Both the position numbers and the translations under genes were made by a program. The notes under the pieces are model-generated. The model worked only from the letters and a program-made list of their open reading frames with translations, searched no databases and was not told the DNA's origin. Positions 13,133 to 20,993 of a stretch of DNA of 20,993 nucleotides are shown here, piece by piece. The stretch's first letter is position 1; the number at the start of each line of letters is the position of its first letter. This stretch comes from an uncultured Clostridium sp. (GTDB taxonomy: Bacteria; Bacillota; Clostridia; Lachnospirales; Lachnospiraceae): the NCBI GenBank assembly GCA_900543885.1, contig UQTA01000049.1, positions 1 to 20,993 of the forward strand. The letters are read 5' to 3'.

Positions 13133-14764
13133 ATGGAAAATAAAATGTTTTGTTACCAGTGTCAGGAGACTGCCAACTGTACCGGGTGTACACTGACGGG
13201 TGTCTGCGGTAAAAATCCACAGGTTGCAGCAGCCCAGGACCTTTTGGTGTATGTGACGAAGGGATATAGTGCTGTAACCACAAGGCTGCGTAAAGAAGGC
13301 ACAAAGATCAGTGATGAAGAAAACAGACTGGTGGTGATGAATCTGTTTATGACGATCACCAATGCCAATTTTGACAAAGAGGCGATTGATAAACAGATCC
13401 ATGATACACTTCATGTAAAAAAGGAACTGTTAAATAAAGTAAAAGACCGATCCGGGCTTTCTGAGGCTGCTTTGTGGGACGGAGGCGGGGATTGGGAGGC
13501 GATTGCCAGAAAGGTAGGCGTACTTTCCAATCCAGATGAAGATATCCGAAGCCTGCAGCAGCTGATCACCTATGGGATCAAGGGACTTTGCGCCTATACC
13601 AAACATGCCAATGCCCTGATGCATACAGATCCTAAACTGGATGCCTTTATACAGGAAACGCTGGCAAAGACGTTGGATGATCATTTGACGGCAGAGGAAT
13701 TAGTGGCTTTGACACTTAAAACTGGTGAGTATGGGGTAAAAGGAATGGCGATGTTAGATGCTGCCAACACCGGGGCCTATGGAAATCCTGAGGTTACAGC
13801 AGTGAATATTGGGGTAAGGAAAAATCCGGGGATTCTGGTTTCCGGTCATGATCTGCGGGATCTGGAAATGCTTTTGGAGCAAACCAAAGGAACAGGAGTG
13901 GATGTGTATACCCATTCAGAAATGCTTCCTGCCTGCAGTTATCCTGCTTTTAAGAAATATCCCCACTTTGTGGGAAATTATGGGAATGCCTGGTGGCAGC
14001 AGAAAGAGGAATTTGAAGCGTTTAATGGTCCCATCCTTATGACCACCAACTGCATTGTGCCGCCAAAAGCAAGTTATAAGGATCGTCTGTATACAACTGG
14101 TGCAGCAGGATATCCGGGATGTACCTATATCCCGGGAAAATTAGGAGAAACAAAAGATTTTTCCCAGATCATAGAGCAGGCAAAGAAATGTCCGCCGCCG
14201 AAAGAACTGGAGTTTGGCACCATTCCAGGCGGTTTTGCCCATGCACAGGTGATCGCATTGGCTGACAAGGTAGTGGAAGCAGTAAAATCCGGGAAAATAA
14301 AGAAATTTGTAGTTATGGCAGGCTGCGACGGGCGTATGAAGAGCCGTGAATATTATACAAAATTTGCAAAAGCACTGCCAAAGGATACAGTGATCTTAAC
14401 TGCAGGCTGTGCAAAGTACCGGTACAATAAATTAAAACTGGGAGACATTGACGGGATACCAAGGATCCTGGATGCAGGCCAGTGCAACGATTCCTATTCA
14501 CTGGCAGTGATCGCCTTGAAGCTTCAGGAGGTGTTTGGCTTAGATGATATTAATGACCTTCCTATTATTTATAACATTGCCTGGTATGAGCAGAAAGCAG
14601 TGATCGTATTTCTGGCGTTATTGTCGCTGGGAATCCAAAATATCCATTTGGGTCCTACACTTCCGGCTTTTCTGTCTCCGGCGGTGACCAAAGTGCTGGT
14701 GGAGAAGTTCCATATTGCAGGGATTACTACGGTGGAAGAAGATATGGAGTTGTTTTTTGGATGA
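13133..14764 (+). CDS. hcp: Hybrid cluster protein Hcp (hydroxylamine reductase / NO reductase)
   Basis: Hcp is a cytoplasmic iron-sulfur protein that reduces hydroxylamine in vitro and acts in nitric-oxide defence and protein S-nitrosylation in anaerobes. The N-terminal cubane ligands are C7, C10, C19 and C25 (FCYQCQETANCTGC, then GVCG); C16 is an extra cysteine. All hybrid-cluster ligands are present: H239 (SGHDLRDLE), E263 (HSEML), C307 (TTNCIVPP), C398 (the persulfide cysteine, MAGCDGR), C426 (TAGCAKYRY), C451 (AGQCNDS), E486 and K488 (WYEQKAV). The length of 543 residues is normal. AAGGAG precedes the ATG by about 8 bases. There is no hcr reductase gene beside it, so the electron donor is encoded elsewhere. 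No clear terminator follows the stop. Confidence 0.97.
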   Translation: MENKMFCYQCQETANCTGCTLTGVCGKNPQVAAAQDLLVYVTKGYSAVTTRLRKEGTKISDEENRLVVMNLFMTITNANFDKEAIDKQIHDTLHVKKELLNKVKDRSGLSEAALWDGGGDWEAIARKVGVLSNPDEDIRSLQQLITYGIKGLCAYTKHANALMHTDPKLDAFIQETLAKTLDDHLTAEELVALTLKTGEYGVKGMAMLDAANTGAYGNPEVTAVNIGVRKNPGILVSGHDLRDLEMLLEQTKGTGVDVYTHSEMLPACSYPAFKKYPHFVGNYGNAWWQQKEEFEAFNGPILMTTNCIVPPKASYKDRLYTTGAAGYPGCTYIPGKLGETKDFSQIIEQAKKCPPPKELEFGTIPGGFAHAQVIALADKVVEAVKSGKIKKFVVMAGCDGRMKSREYYTKFAKALPKDTVILTAGCAKYRYNKLKLGDIDGIPRILDAGQCNDSYSLAVIALKLQEVFGLDDINDLPIIYNIAWYEQKAVIVFLALLSLGIQNIHLGPTLPAFLSPAVTKVLVEKFHIAGITTVEEDMELFFG

Positions 14765-14835
14765 AATCTTTTATAAAGAACGAATTTCAGAAACGGTGGT
14801 TACGATTTTCGTCACGATTTATCCAGTTTTAGCCG

Positions 14836-14864
14836 TTGACATTTCTATTTTCAGTTATTATAAT
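14836..14864 (+). promoter_or_regulatory. Consensus promoter of ileS
   Basis: A perfect TTGACA (14836-14841) and a perfect TATAAT (14859-14864) are 17 bases apart. Such strength is usual where expression is set later by antitermination. The start would be near 14871, some 540 bases upstream of the ileS start codon. Confidence 0.92.
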
Positions 14865-14878
14865 GGAGTCGTTGTAAC

Positions 14879-15135
14879 AAGATTATAAAGGTTATAAATG
14901 AAAAGCCAAGAAGGAGACAGTATCCTTTTCCAAACGTCACAGAGAGCCGGTGCAGGTGGAAATCCGGTATCAGTAGGAAAGAGGAGAAGATCACTCCGGA
15001 GCTGCCAGCTGAATCTTTTAAGTAGGCCGGGCCGCATTTCCTGCGTTAAGGGAACTCATATGATGGTATGCAGTAACAGGTGGTTGAACGAATTTAAGCT
15101 TTCGTCCTTTTACGGGGATGGAAGCTTTTTCTTTT
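14879..15135 (+). promoter_or_regulatory. T-box leader (tRNA-Ile sensing) with intrinsic terminator
   Basis: Stem I closes with AAGATT (14879-14884) pairing AATCTT (15012-15017). The AGTA loop (GACAGTATCC), the distal AGAGAGCCGG...GGTGGAAATCCGG and GAAGATCACTCCGGAG follow in T-box order; the specifier is ATC (14990-14992), an isoleucine codon, as expected for ileS. The antiterminator has helix AGG/CCT (15078-15080 with 15106-15108), a 7-base bulge TGGTTGA (15081-15087) and helix ACGAA/TTCGT (15088-15092 with 15101-15105). The competing terminator pairs 15096-15107 with 15116-15127 (12 bp, two G-T), then runs into TTTTTCTTTT. TGGT in the bulge can pair with the ACCA end of uncharged tRNA-Ile, but the usual ACC after it is TGA. 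Confidence 0.9.
15096..15135 (+). terminator. T-box attenuator terminator
   Basis: The strand 15096-15107 (AAGCTTTCGTCC) pairs with 15116-15127 around an 8-base loop, and a T-rich run (15126-15135, one C) follows. The left strand is also used by the antiterminator, so the two folds exclude each other. Confidence 0.85.
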
Positions 15136-15223
15136 ACGGTGACGCACCGTCAGGTGACAGATCCATTTATTAAAAATTCAGAGCGAAAACTCTGAAAAGT
15201 ACCTGTGAGACATTCTGTAAATT

Positions 15224-15388
15224 TATGTTCTCTCGGAGTCTTTCATGCACCTGCCTTTGTGGCTGATTTTCCGCCAGCCGCACCCGAATTTCATCAACGT
15301 ACGCACCGCGTACGCCTCAGAAATTTGGGCACAACTGACAAAAAATCATCTCACAAAATCAGGCACAAAAAGATTCCGAGAGAACATA
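15224..15388. repeat. Long inverted-repeat element in the ileS leader, 165 bp
   Basis: The 20-base arms at 15224-15243 and 15369-15388 pair throughout, with a single G-T. Inside are further hairpins: TGTGGCTG/CAGCCGCA (about 15255-15280), and a nested stem CCCGAATTTC/GAAATTTGGG (one G-T) that encloses CGTACGC/GCGTACG with a 3-base loop (about 15286-15330). The arm ATGTTCTCTCGGAGTCT matches 16 of 17 bases at 1016-1032, the other leader hairpin of this window. The right arm ends 10 bases before the ileS ribosome binding site. No coding sense is evident, although the frame of ileS happens to stay open through it. A clear target duplication is not seen; ATTTA occurs near both ends. Confidence 0.75.
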
Positions 15389-15412
15389 TTTAGAAAATGG
15401 AGGAAAGCAAGG

Positions 15413-18400
15413 ATGTATGACAAAGTCCCCACAGACCTGAAGTTTGTGGAAAGAGAAAAAGAAGTCGAAAAGTTCTGGGAAGATGAACACATTTTTGAGA
15501 AAAGTATTAAGATGCGTGAAGGCTGCCAGCCGTATGTATTTTACGATGGACCGCCAACTGCAAACGGCAAGCCACATATCGGCCACGTTGAGACCCGTGT
15601 TATCAAGGATATGATCCCAAGATTCCGCGCTATGAAAGGCTATATGGTACCAAGAAAGGCCGGATGGGATACCCACGGACTTCCTGTAGAGCTGGAAGTA
15701 GAGAAGAAGTTAGGTCTTGACGGAAAGGATCAGATCGAAAAATATGGCCTGGAGCCATTTATCAAGCAGTGTAAGGAAAGTGTTTGGAAATACAAAGGTA
15801 TGTGGGAAGATTTCTCCGGTACTGTTGGTTTCTGGGCTGATATGGATAATCCATATGTTACCTATCACAATAACTTCATCGAGTCTGAGTGGTGGGCATT
15901 AAAGCAGATCTGGGACAAGGGCCTGTTATACAAGGGCTTTAAGGTAGTTCCTTACTGCCCACGCTGCGGTACCCCTCTTTCCTCTCATGAGGTAGCACAG
16001 GGATACAAGGACGTAAAAGAGCGTTCAGCAGTGGTACGTTTTAAAGTAAAAGGGGAAGATGCCTATATTCTGGCATGGACCACAACTCCATGGACTCTTC
16101 CAAGCAACCTGGCACTTTGTGTAAACCCAAATGAGGAATACGTAAAAGTAAAAGCACCAGACGGCTATACCTACTATATCGCACATGCTCTGATGGAGAA
16201 GGTATTAGGAGAAGGCTGTGAAGTTCTGGAAACTTATGTAGGTAAGGATCTGGAATTTAAGGAATACGAGCCATTATATGACTGCTCCGTACCATACTGC
16301 GAGAAACAGCACAAGAAAGCATATTATGTTGTCTGCGATACCTATGTAACATTAACAGATGGTACCGGAATCGTACACATTGCTCCTGCATTTGGTGAAG
16401 ACGATGCCAATGTAGGCCGTAAGTACAACCTGCCTTTCGTCCAGTTAGTTGACGCAAAGGGTGATATGGCAGCTGATACCCCATTTGCAGGCAAGTTTGT
16501 AAAGGATGCAGATCCGTTAGTATTAAAAGACTTAAAGGAAAAAGGCCTGTTATATGATGCTCCTGCATTTGAGCACAGCTATCCTCATTGCTGGAGATGC
16601 GGTACTCCTCTGATCTACTATGCAAGAGAATCCTGGTTCATCAAGATGACCGCTGTTAAGGATGATCTGATCCGCAACAACAACACCATTAACTGGGTAC
16701 CAGAGTCTATTGGTAAAGGCCGTTTCGGTGACTGGCTGGAGAACATTCAGGATTGGGGCATTTCCAGAAACAGATACTGGGGAACTCCATTAAATATCTG
16801 GGAGTGTGAGTGTGGACATCAGCATTCTATCGGAAGTATTGAAGAGTTAAAGAGCATGTCTGATAACTGCCCGGATGATATTGAGCTTCACCGCCCATAT
16901 ATTGATGCTGTTACCATCCGCTGCCCGAAGTGCGGCAAGCAGATGAAGCGTGTACCGGAAGTAATCGACTGCTGGTTCGATTCTGGTGCAATGCCATTTG
17001 CTCAGCATCATTATCCATTTGAAAATAAGGAACTGTTTGAGTCCCAGTTCCCGGCTCAGTTTATTTCTGAGGCTGTAGACCAGACACGTGGATGGTTCTA
17101 TTCCCTGTTAGCTGAGTCTACCTTACTGTTTAATAAGGCTCCTTATGAGAATGTAGTAGTAATGGGTCTGGTTCTGGATGAAAATGGACAGAAGATGAGT
17201 AAGTCCAAAGGAAATGCAGTTGACCCATTTGATACCCTACAGAAGCATGGCGCAGATGCCATCAGATGGTTCTTCTACACCTGCTCCGCTCCATGGATCC
17301 CGAAGAGATACCAGGATAAGGCAGTGACCGAAGGACAGAGAAAGTTCATGGGTACCTTATGGAATACCTATGCATTCTGGGTACTGTATGCAAATATTGA
17401 TAACTTTGACGCTACCAAGTACAGCTTAGAATATGATAAGCTGCCGGTAATGGATAAGTGGCTGCTTTCCAAGATGAATTCCATGGTCAAGGCAGTAGAT
17501 GACAACCTGATGAACTACCGTATCCCTGAGGCTGCAAAGGCTCTTCAGGAATTCGTAGATGAGATGAGTAACTGGTATGTGCGCAGAAGCCGTGAGCGTT
17601 TCTGGGCAAAGGGCATGGAGCAGGATAAGATCAATGCTTATATGACTCTGTATACCGCTTTAGTAACTGTTGCAAAGGCTGCTGCTCCTATGATCCCATT
17701 CATGACAGAGCAGATCTACCAGAACCTGGTAAGAAAGATCGACAAGACTGCTCCTGAAAGTGTTCATCTGTGCGACTTCCCAACTGTAAAGGAAGAATGG
17801 ATCGATGAGAAGCTGGAAGCAGATATGGATGAAGTTCTGGATACGGTTGTTATGGGCCGTGCTGCCAGAAATACAGCAAATATCAAGAACCGTCAGCCGA
17901 TCGCCCAGATGTATGTAAAGGCAGATCATGCATTATCTGATTTCTATGTAGAGATCATTGAAGATGAGTTAAATGTTAAGAAAGTAACCTTTACAGATGA
18001 CGTAAGAGCCTTTACTTCTTACACATTTAAGCCACAGTTAAAGACTGTAGGACCAAAATACGGCAAGCTGTTAGGAAAGATCCGTGAAGCATTGACCAAC
18101 TTAGACGGAAGCGCTGCTATGGATACCTTAAATAACACCGGTGCTTTAACCTTCGACTTTGATGGACAGGAAGTTGTTCTTACAAAGGATGACCTGCTGA
18201 TCGATGTAGCAAAGAAAGATGGTTATGTAACAGAAGAAGACAACTATGTAACCGTTGTCCTGGATACCAACCTGACTCCAGAGCTGATCGAAGAAGGCTT
18301 TGTCCGTGAGGTGATCAGCAAGATCCAGACTATGCGTAAGGAAGCTGGTTTCGAGGTTATGGACCATATTGGTGTATATCAGGCCAATAATGACAAGATC

Positions 18401-18541
18401 GCAGAGCTGATGAAGAGCAACGCAGATGAGATCAAGGGCGAAGTTATGGCTGATTACATCCATTTAGGTGAAATGAAGGGCTTCACCAAAGAGTGGAACA
18501 TCAACGGCGAAACTGTTATGTTAGGTGTAGAGAAGCTGTAA
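15413..18541 (+). CDS. ileS: Isoleucyl-tRNA synthetase
   Basis: IleRS charges tRNA-Ile and edits valine. The protein from ATG 15413 has 1042 residues. The class Ia motifs are PPTANGKPHIGH (HIGH at 55-58) and GQKMSKSKGN (KMSKS at 594-598). The editing domain lies between them (WTTTPWTLPSNLALCV and GTGIVHIAPAFGEDD). DWGISRNRYWGTPL follows, then the anticodon-binding domain and a long C-terminal part. The length and late domain fit the long, eukaryote-like IleRS class common in Clostridia rather than the E. coli class with a C-terminal zinc finger; members of that class are often mupirocin tolerant. GGAGG at 15399-15403 is 9 bases before the ATG. The frame is open 56 codons upstream through the leader element, but no start there has a ribosome binding site. 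Expression is controlled by the T-box. Confidence 0.97.
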   Translation: MYDKVPTDLKFVEREKEVEKFWEDEHIFEKSIKMREGCQPYVFYDGPPTANGKPHIGHVETRVIKDMIPRFRAMKGYMVPRKAGWDTHGLPVELEVEKKLGLDGKDQIEKYGLEPFIKQCKESVWKYKGMWEDFSGTVGFWADMDNPYVTYHNNFIESEWWALKQIWDKGLLYKGFKVVPYCPRCGTPLSSHEVAQGYKDVKERSAVVRFKVKGEDAYILAWTTTPWTLPSNLALCVNPNEEYVKVKAPDGYTYYIAHALMEKVLGEGCEVLETYVGKDLEFKEYEPLYDCSVPYCEKQHKKAYYVVCDTYVTLTDGTGIVHIAPAFGEDDANVGRKYNLPFVQLVDAKGDMAADTPFAGKFVKDADPLVLKDLKEKGLLYDAPAFEHSYPHCWRCGTPLIYYARESWFIKMTAVKDDLIRNNNTINWVPESIGKGRFGDWLENIQDWGISRNRYWGTPLNIWECECGHQHSIGSIEELKSMSDNCPDDIELHRPYIDAVTIRCPKCGKQMKRVPEVIDCWFDSGAMPFAQHHYPFENKELFESQFPAQFISEAVDQTRGWFYSLLAESTLLFNKAPYENVVVMGLVLDENGQKMSKSKGNAVDPFDTLQKHGADAIRWFFYTCSAPWIPKRYQDKAVTEGQRKFMGTLWNTYAFWVLYANIDNFDATKYSLEYDKLPVMDKWLLSKMNSMVKAVDDNLMNYRIPEAAKALQEFVDEMSNWYVRRSRERFWAKGMEQDKINAYMTLYTALVTVAKAAAPMIPFMTEQIYQNLVRKIDKTAPESVHLCDFPTVKEEWIDEKLEADMDEVLDTVVMGRAARNTANIKNRQPIAQMYVKADHALSDFYVEIIEDELNVKKVTFTDDVRAFTSYTFKPQLKTVGPKYGKLLGKIREALTNLDGSAAMDTLNNTGALTFDFDGQEVVLTKDDLLIDVAKKDGYVTEEDNYVTVVLDTNLTPELIEEGFVREVISKIQTMRKEAGFEVMDHIGVYQANNDKIAELMKSNADEIKGEVMADYIHLGEMKGFTKEWNINGETVMLGVEKL

Positions 18542-18589
18542 AATAGCCATATAGTGGTTGTAAAATCTGGTTTAATATCTGTATTTAAG

Positions 18590-18618
18590 TTGAAATAGAC
18601 CAGAAAAAATGGTAATAT
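18590..18618 (+). promoter_or_regulatory. Candidate promoter of glgP
   Basis: TTGAAA at 18590-18595 and TAATAT at 18613-18618 are 17 bases apart. The start would fall near 18625, inside the left arm of the hairpin that ends ileS, leaving a leader of about 127 bases before ATG 18752. Confidence 0.55.
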
Positions 18619-18619
18619 G

Positions 18620-18655
18620 AGGGACAGGGCAGAAATGATTCCTGTCCCTTGTTTT
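18620..18655 (+). terminator. ileS terminator
   Basis: AGGGACAGG at 18620-18628 pairs with CCTGTCCCT at 18641-18649 around a 12-base loop, and TGTTTTATC follows. It lies about 80 bases after the ileS stop and is the only strong hairpin before glgP. The rest of this gap shows only a small TGCTTT/AAAGCA hairpin near 18708-18727. Confidence 0.8.
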
Positions 18656-18751
18656 ATCAGCAGGATCAGCAATGCGCCGGGGCGTATGGCAGATCCAAAT
18701 CGGAATGTGCTTTTTTGCAAGAAAGCATATTGGAAAATGAGGAGGAAGGCT

Positions 18752-20993
18752 ATGAAAAATACAGGCTTTGACAAGGCAATGTTTAAAAGCGCAGTAACCT
18801 TTAATGTTAAAAATATGTTCCGCCGTACCATCGACGAAGCAACCCCGCAGCAGATCTTCCAGGCTGTGGCTTATACTGTAAAAGACGATATCATTGACCA
18901 GTGGATGACAACCCACAAGGAATATGAGAAAAGAGATGTAAAGACTCTTTACTATCTGTCCATGGAGTTTTTAATGGGTCGTGCCCTTGGAAACAATATG
19001 ATCAATCTGCGCAACTACAAAGAGATCGCAGAAGCATTGGATGAAATGGGCTTTGATTTAAACGCCATTGAAGATCAGGAACCAGATGCAGCATTAGGAA
19101 ATGGCGGTTTAGGACGTCTGGCAGCATGTTTCCTGGATTCTCTGGCAACTTTGGGTTATCCGGCATATGGCTGTGGTATCCGCTACCGTTATGGTATGTT
19201 TAAGCAGAAAATCGAAGACGGTTATCAGGTAGAAGTTCCGGATAACTGGCTGGAAAATGGCAATCCATTTGAGATCCGCCGTCCGGAGTACGCAGTAGAA
19301 GTAAAATTCGGTGGTTATGTACGTATTGAGGACCGCAACGGAATGAGCCATTTCGTGCAGGAAGGCTATCAGTCTGTAAAGGCAGTTCCATATGATCTTC
19401 CGGTTGTAGGCTATGGCAATCACATTGTAAATACACTTCGTATCTGGGATGCAGAACCAGTGAATACCTTTAACCTGGATTCTTTTGACCGTGGTGATTA
19501 TCAGAAGGCAGTTGAACAGGAAAACCTGGCTAAGAATATCGTTGAGGTTCTTTATCCAAACGATAACCATTATGCAGGTAAGGAACTGCGTTTAAAACAG
19601 CAGTATTTCTTCATTTCTGCCAGTGTTCAGAGAGCTGTACAGAAATTTAAAGAAAAACATGATGATATCCATCAGTTCCCGGAGAAGGTGGTATTCCAGT
19701 TAAATGATACACATCCAACGGTAGCAATCCCTGAGTTAATGCGTATCCTCTTAGACGATGAGGGACTTACCTGGGATGAAGCATGGGATATTACCACCAG
19801 AACCTGTGCATACACCAACCATACCATTATGTCTGAGGCACTGGAAAAGTGGCCGGTAGACTTATTCTCCCGCCTGCTTCCACGTATCTACCAGATCGTA
19901 GAAGAGATCAACCGCCGTTTTGTAAATGAGGTTCAGCAGAGATATCCTGGTGATCAGGATAAGATCGCAAAGATGGCAGTTGTATACAACGGCCAGGTAA
20001 GAATGGCTTATATGGCCATTGTAGCCGGTTTCTCTGTAAATGGTGTTGCAAGACTGCATACAGAGATCTTAAAGCATGAAGAATTAAAAGACTTCTATGA
20101 GATGATGCCAGAGAAGTTCAATAATAAGACCAATGGTATCACCCAGAGACGTTTCCTGCTTCATGGCAACCCATTATTAGCTGACTGGGTAACAGATAAG
20201 ATCGGTGATGACTGGATCACAAATCTGCCTCATATTAAAGAACTGGCAGCGTTTGCAGATGATAAGGAATGCCAGAAAGAATTCCTGGATATTAAATATA
20301 AGAATAAAGTCCGTCTGGCTAAGTATATCAAGGAGCACAATGGCATTGATGTAGATCCAAATTCCATCTTTGATGTACAGGTAAAGAGACTTCATGAGTA
20401 TAAGCGTCAGCTGATGAATATCCTTCATGTTATGTACCTTTACAACCAGTTAAAGGATAATCCAAACATGGATATGGTTCCAAGAACCTTTATCTTCGGC
20501 GCAAAGGCAGCAGCAGGTTACCGCCGTGCAAAACTGACCATTAAACTGATCAATTCCGTGGCTGATGTGATCAACAACGATAAGTCCATCGGCGGCAAGA
20601 TCAAGGTAGTATTTATTGAAGATTACCGTGTATCCAACGCAGAGATCATTTTCGCGGCAGCGGATGTCAGTGAGCAGATCTCCACAGCCAGCAAAGAGGC
20701 TTCCGGTACCGGTAACATGAAGTTCATGTTAAACGGTGCTCTTACTCTGGGAACCATGGACGGAGCAAACGTTGAGATCGTAGAAGAAGTTGGAAAGGAA
20801 AATGCCTTTATCTTCGGTCTTTCTGCAGATGAAGTCATTAACTATGAAAATAATGGCGGCTACAACCCAATGGATATCTTCAACAATGATCCGCAGATCC
20901 GCAGAGTCCTGATGCAGCTGACCAATGGATACTATTCACCAAAGGATCCGCAGATGTTTAAGGAAATCTATGATTCTCTGTTAAATAACTTTG
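18752..20993 (+). CDS. glgP: Glycogen/starch (maltodextrin) phosphorylase, 3' end outside the window
   Basis: This PLP enzyme releases glucose-1-phosphate from alpha-1,4-glucans. The frame is open from ATG 18752 to the window edge (747 codons seen; the family is usually about 800-850 residues), so the gene is cut by the window and is not defective. Family segments in order: YYLSMEFLMGRALGNNM, DAALGNGGLGRLAACFLDS, GYGCGIRYRYGMFKQ (as CGIRYRYGMF here), VVFQLNDTHPTVAIPELMR, TNHTIMSEALEKW, KRLHEYKRQLMN and EASGTGNMKFMLNGALTLGT. In the last, Lys657 binds the cofactor. The strong site GGAGGAAGG ends just before the ATG. No other glycogen gene is in the window. Confidence 0.95.
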   Translation, partial: MKNTGFDKAMFKSAVTFNVKNMFRRTIDEATPQQIFQAVAYTVKDDIIDQWMTTHKEYEKRDVKTLYYLSMEFLMGRALGNNMINLRNYKEIAEALDEMGFDLNAIEDQEPDAALGNGGLGRLAACFLDSLATLGYPAYGCGIRYRYGMFKQKIEDGYQVEVPDNWLENGNPFEIRRPEYAVEVKFGGYVRIEDRNGMSHFVQEGYQSVKAVPYDLPVVGYGNHIVNTLRIWDAEPVNTFNLDSFDRGDYQKAVEQENLAKNIVEVLYPNDNHYAGKELRLKQQYFFISASVQRAVQKFKEKHDDIHQFPEKVVFQLNDTHPTVAIPELMRILLDDEGLTWDEAWDITTRTCAYTNHTIMSEALEKWPVDLFSRLLPRIYQIVEEINRRFVNEVQQRYPGDQDKIAKMAVVYNGQVRMAYMAIVAGFSVNGVARLHTEILKHEELKDFYEMMPEKFNNKTNGITQRRFLLHGNPLLADWVTDKIGDDWITNLPHIKELAAFADDKECQKEFLDIKYKNKVRLAKYIKEHNGIDVDPNSIFDVQVKRLHEYKRQLMNILHVMYLYNQLKDNPNMDMVPRTFIFGAKAAAGYRRAKLTIKLINSVADVINNDKSIGGKIKVVFIEDYRVSNAEIIFAAADVSEQISTASKEASGTGNMKFMLNGALTLGTMDGANVEIVEEVGKENAFIFGLSADEVINYENNGGYNPMDIFNNDPQIRRVLMQLTNGYYSPKDPQMFKEIYDSLLNNF

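Noticed and set aside
14765..14835. Terminator for hcp
   Set aside because: Only a short imperfect GTG-ACGA/TCGT-CAC hairpin without a T-run is seen (about 14796-14814), which is too weak to call.
14898..15173. 91-codon frame in the ileS leader, as a leader peptide
   Set aside because: It covers the T-box stem I, specifier and antiterminator, which explain the sequence fully; the codon content is not protein-like.
15245..15412. N-terminal extension of IleRS by 56 residues
   Set aside because: The frame is open by chance through the inverted-repeat element. The extra residues are unlike IleRS, and the good ribosome binding site belongs to ATG 15413.
1..20993. CRISPR array, prophage, integrated plasmid or defence island
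   Set aside because: No regularly spaced repeats, no integrase, transposase, phage or nuclease genes; all genes are of housekeeping type with similar base composition.

Overview
The window reads as a stretch of ordinary chromosome from a Gram-positive anaerobe, most likely a gut Clostridia / Lachnospiraceae-type bacterium. The reasons are the moderate GC content, strong AGGAGG-type ribosome binding sites, a T-box leader on ileS, a hybrid cluster protein (Hcp), a DegV/FakB fatty-acid-binding protein, a VanZ-like protein and a 429-residue galactokinase with a divergent nucleotide loop. The genus cannot be fixed from what is visible. There is no phage, CRISPR array, toxin-antitoxin pair, defence island or transposase gene.

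Layout. 1-443: the 3' end of a 23S rRNA, a tRNA-Gly(GCC) and the operon terminator; no 5S gene is visible. 446-931: the 3' remnant of a broken gene. 969-5371: a rightward cluster behind one good promoter: a class I aminotransferase, a VanZ-like membrane protein, truA, a cation diffusion facilitator and an ECF-type sigma factor, with stop/start overlaps at two joints. 5374-7591: a second rightward unit, DegV/FakB plus a membrane-anchored CapA-like protein, with its own promoter and a palindrome at the transcription start. 7634-8584 (minus): a TIGR01212-type radical SAM protein. 8827-10116: a galactokinase divergent from it. 10172-10219: a bidirectional terminator. 10392-12909 (minus): nicotinate phosphoribosyltransferase and, upstream of it, a TrmH/SpoU RNA methyltransferase. 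13133-14764: Hcp. 14836-18541: ileS behind a T-box and a further structured leader. 18752-end: glycogen phosphorylase, cut by the window edge.

The coding content is housekeeping: translation (rRNA, tRNA-Gly, truA, the TrmH enzyme, ileS), amino-acid and NAD metabolism (aminotransferase, pncB), sugar and glycogen metabolism (galK, glgP), nitrosative stress (hcp), fatty-acid handling (DegV) and metal export (CDF). The unusual material is non-coding. (1) A 134-bp multi-hairpin element at 10254-10387 has 8-bp terminal inverted repeats and a perfect 8-bp direct repeat on each side, and lands on the stop codon of pncB; it looks like a non-autonomous mobile element. (2) Two inverted-repeat elements, at 1016-1054 and 15224-15388, share their arm sequence with one compensated base-pair change, and both lie in 5' leaders. 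(3) The ileS T-box has a non-consensus antiterminator bulge and is followed by about 280 nt of structured leader. (4) Palindromes overlap or abut the promoters of pncB, degV and hcp. I found no wholly new multi-gene system.
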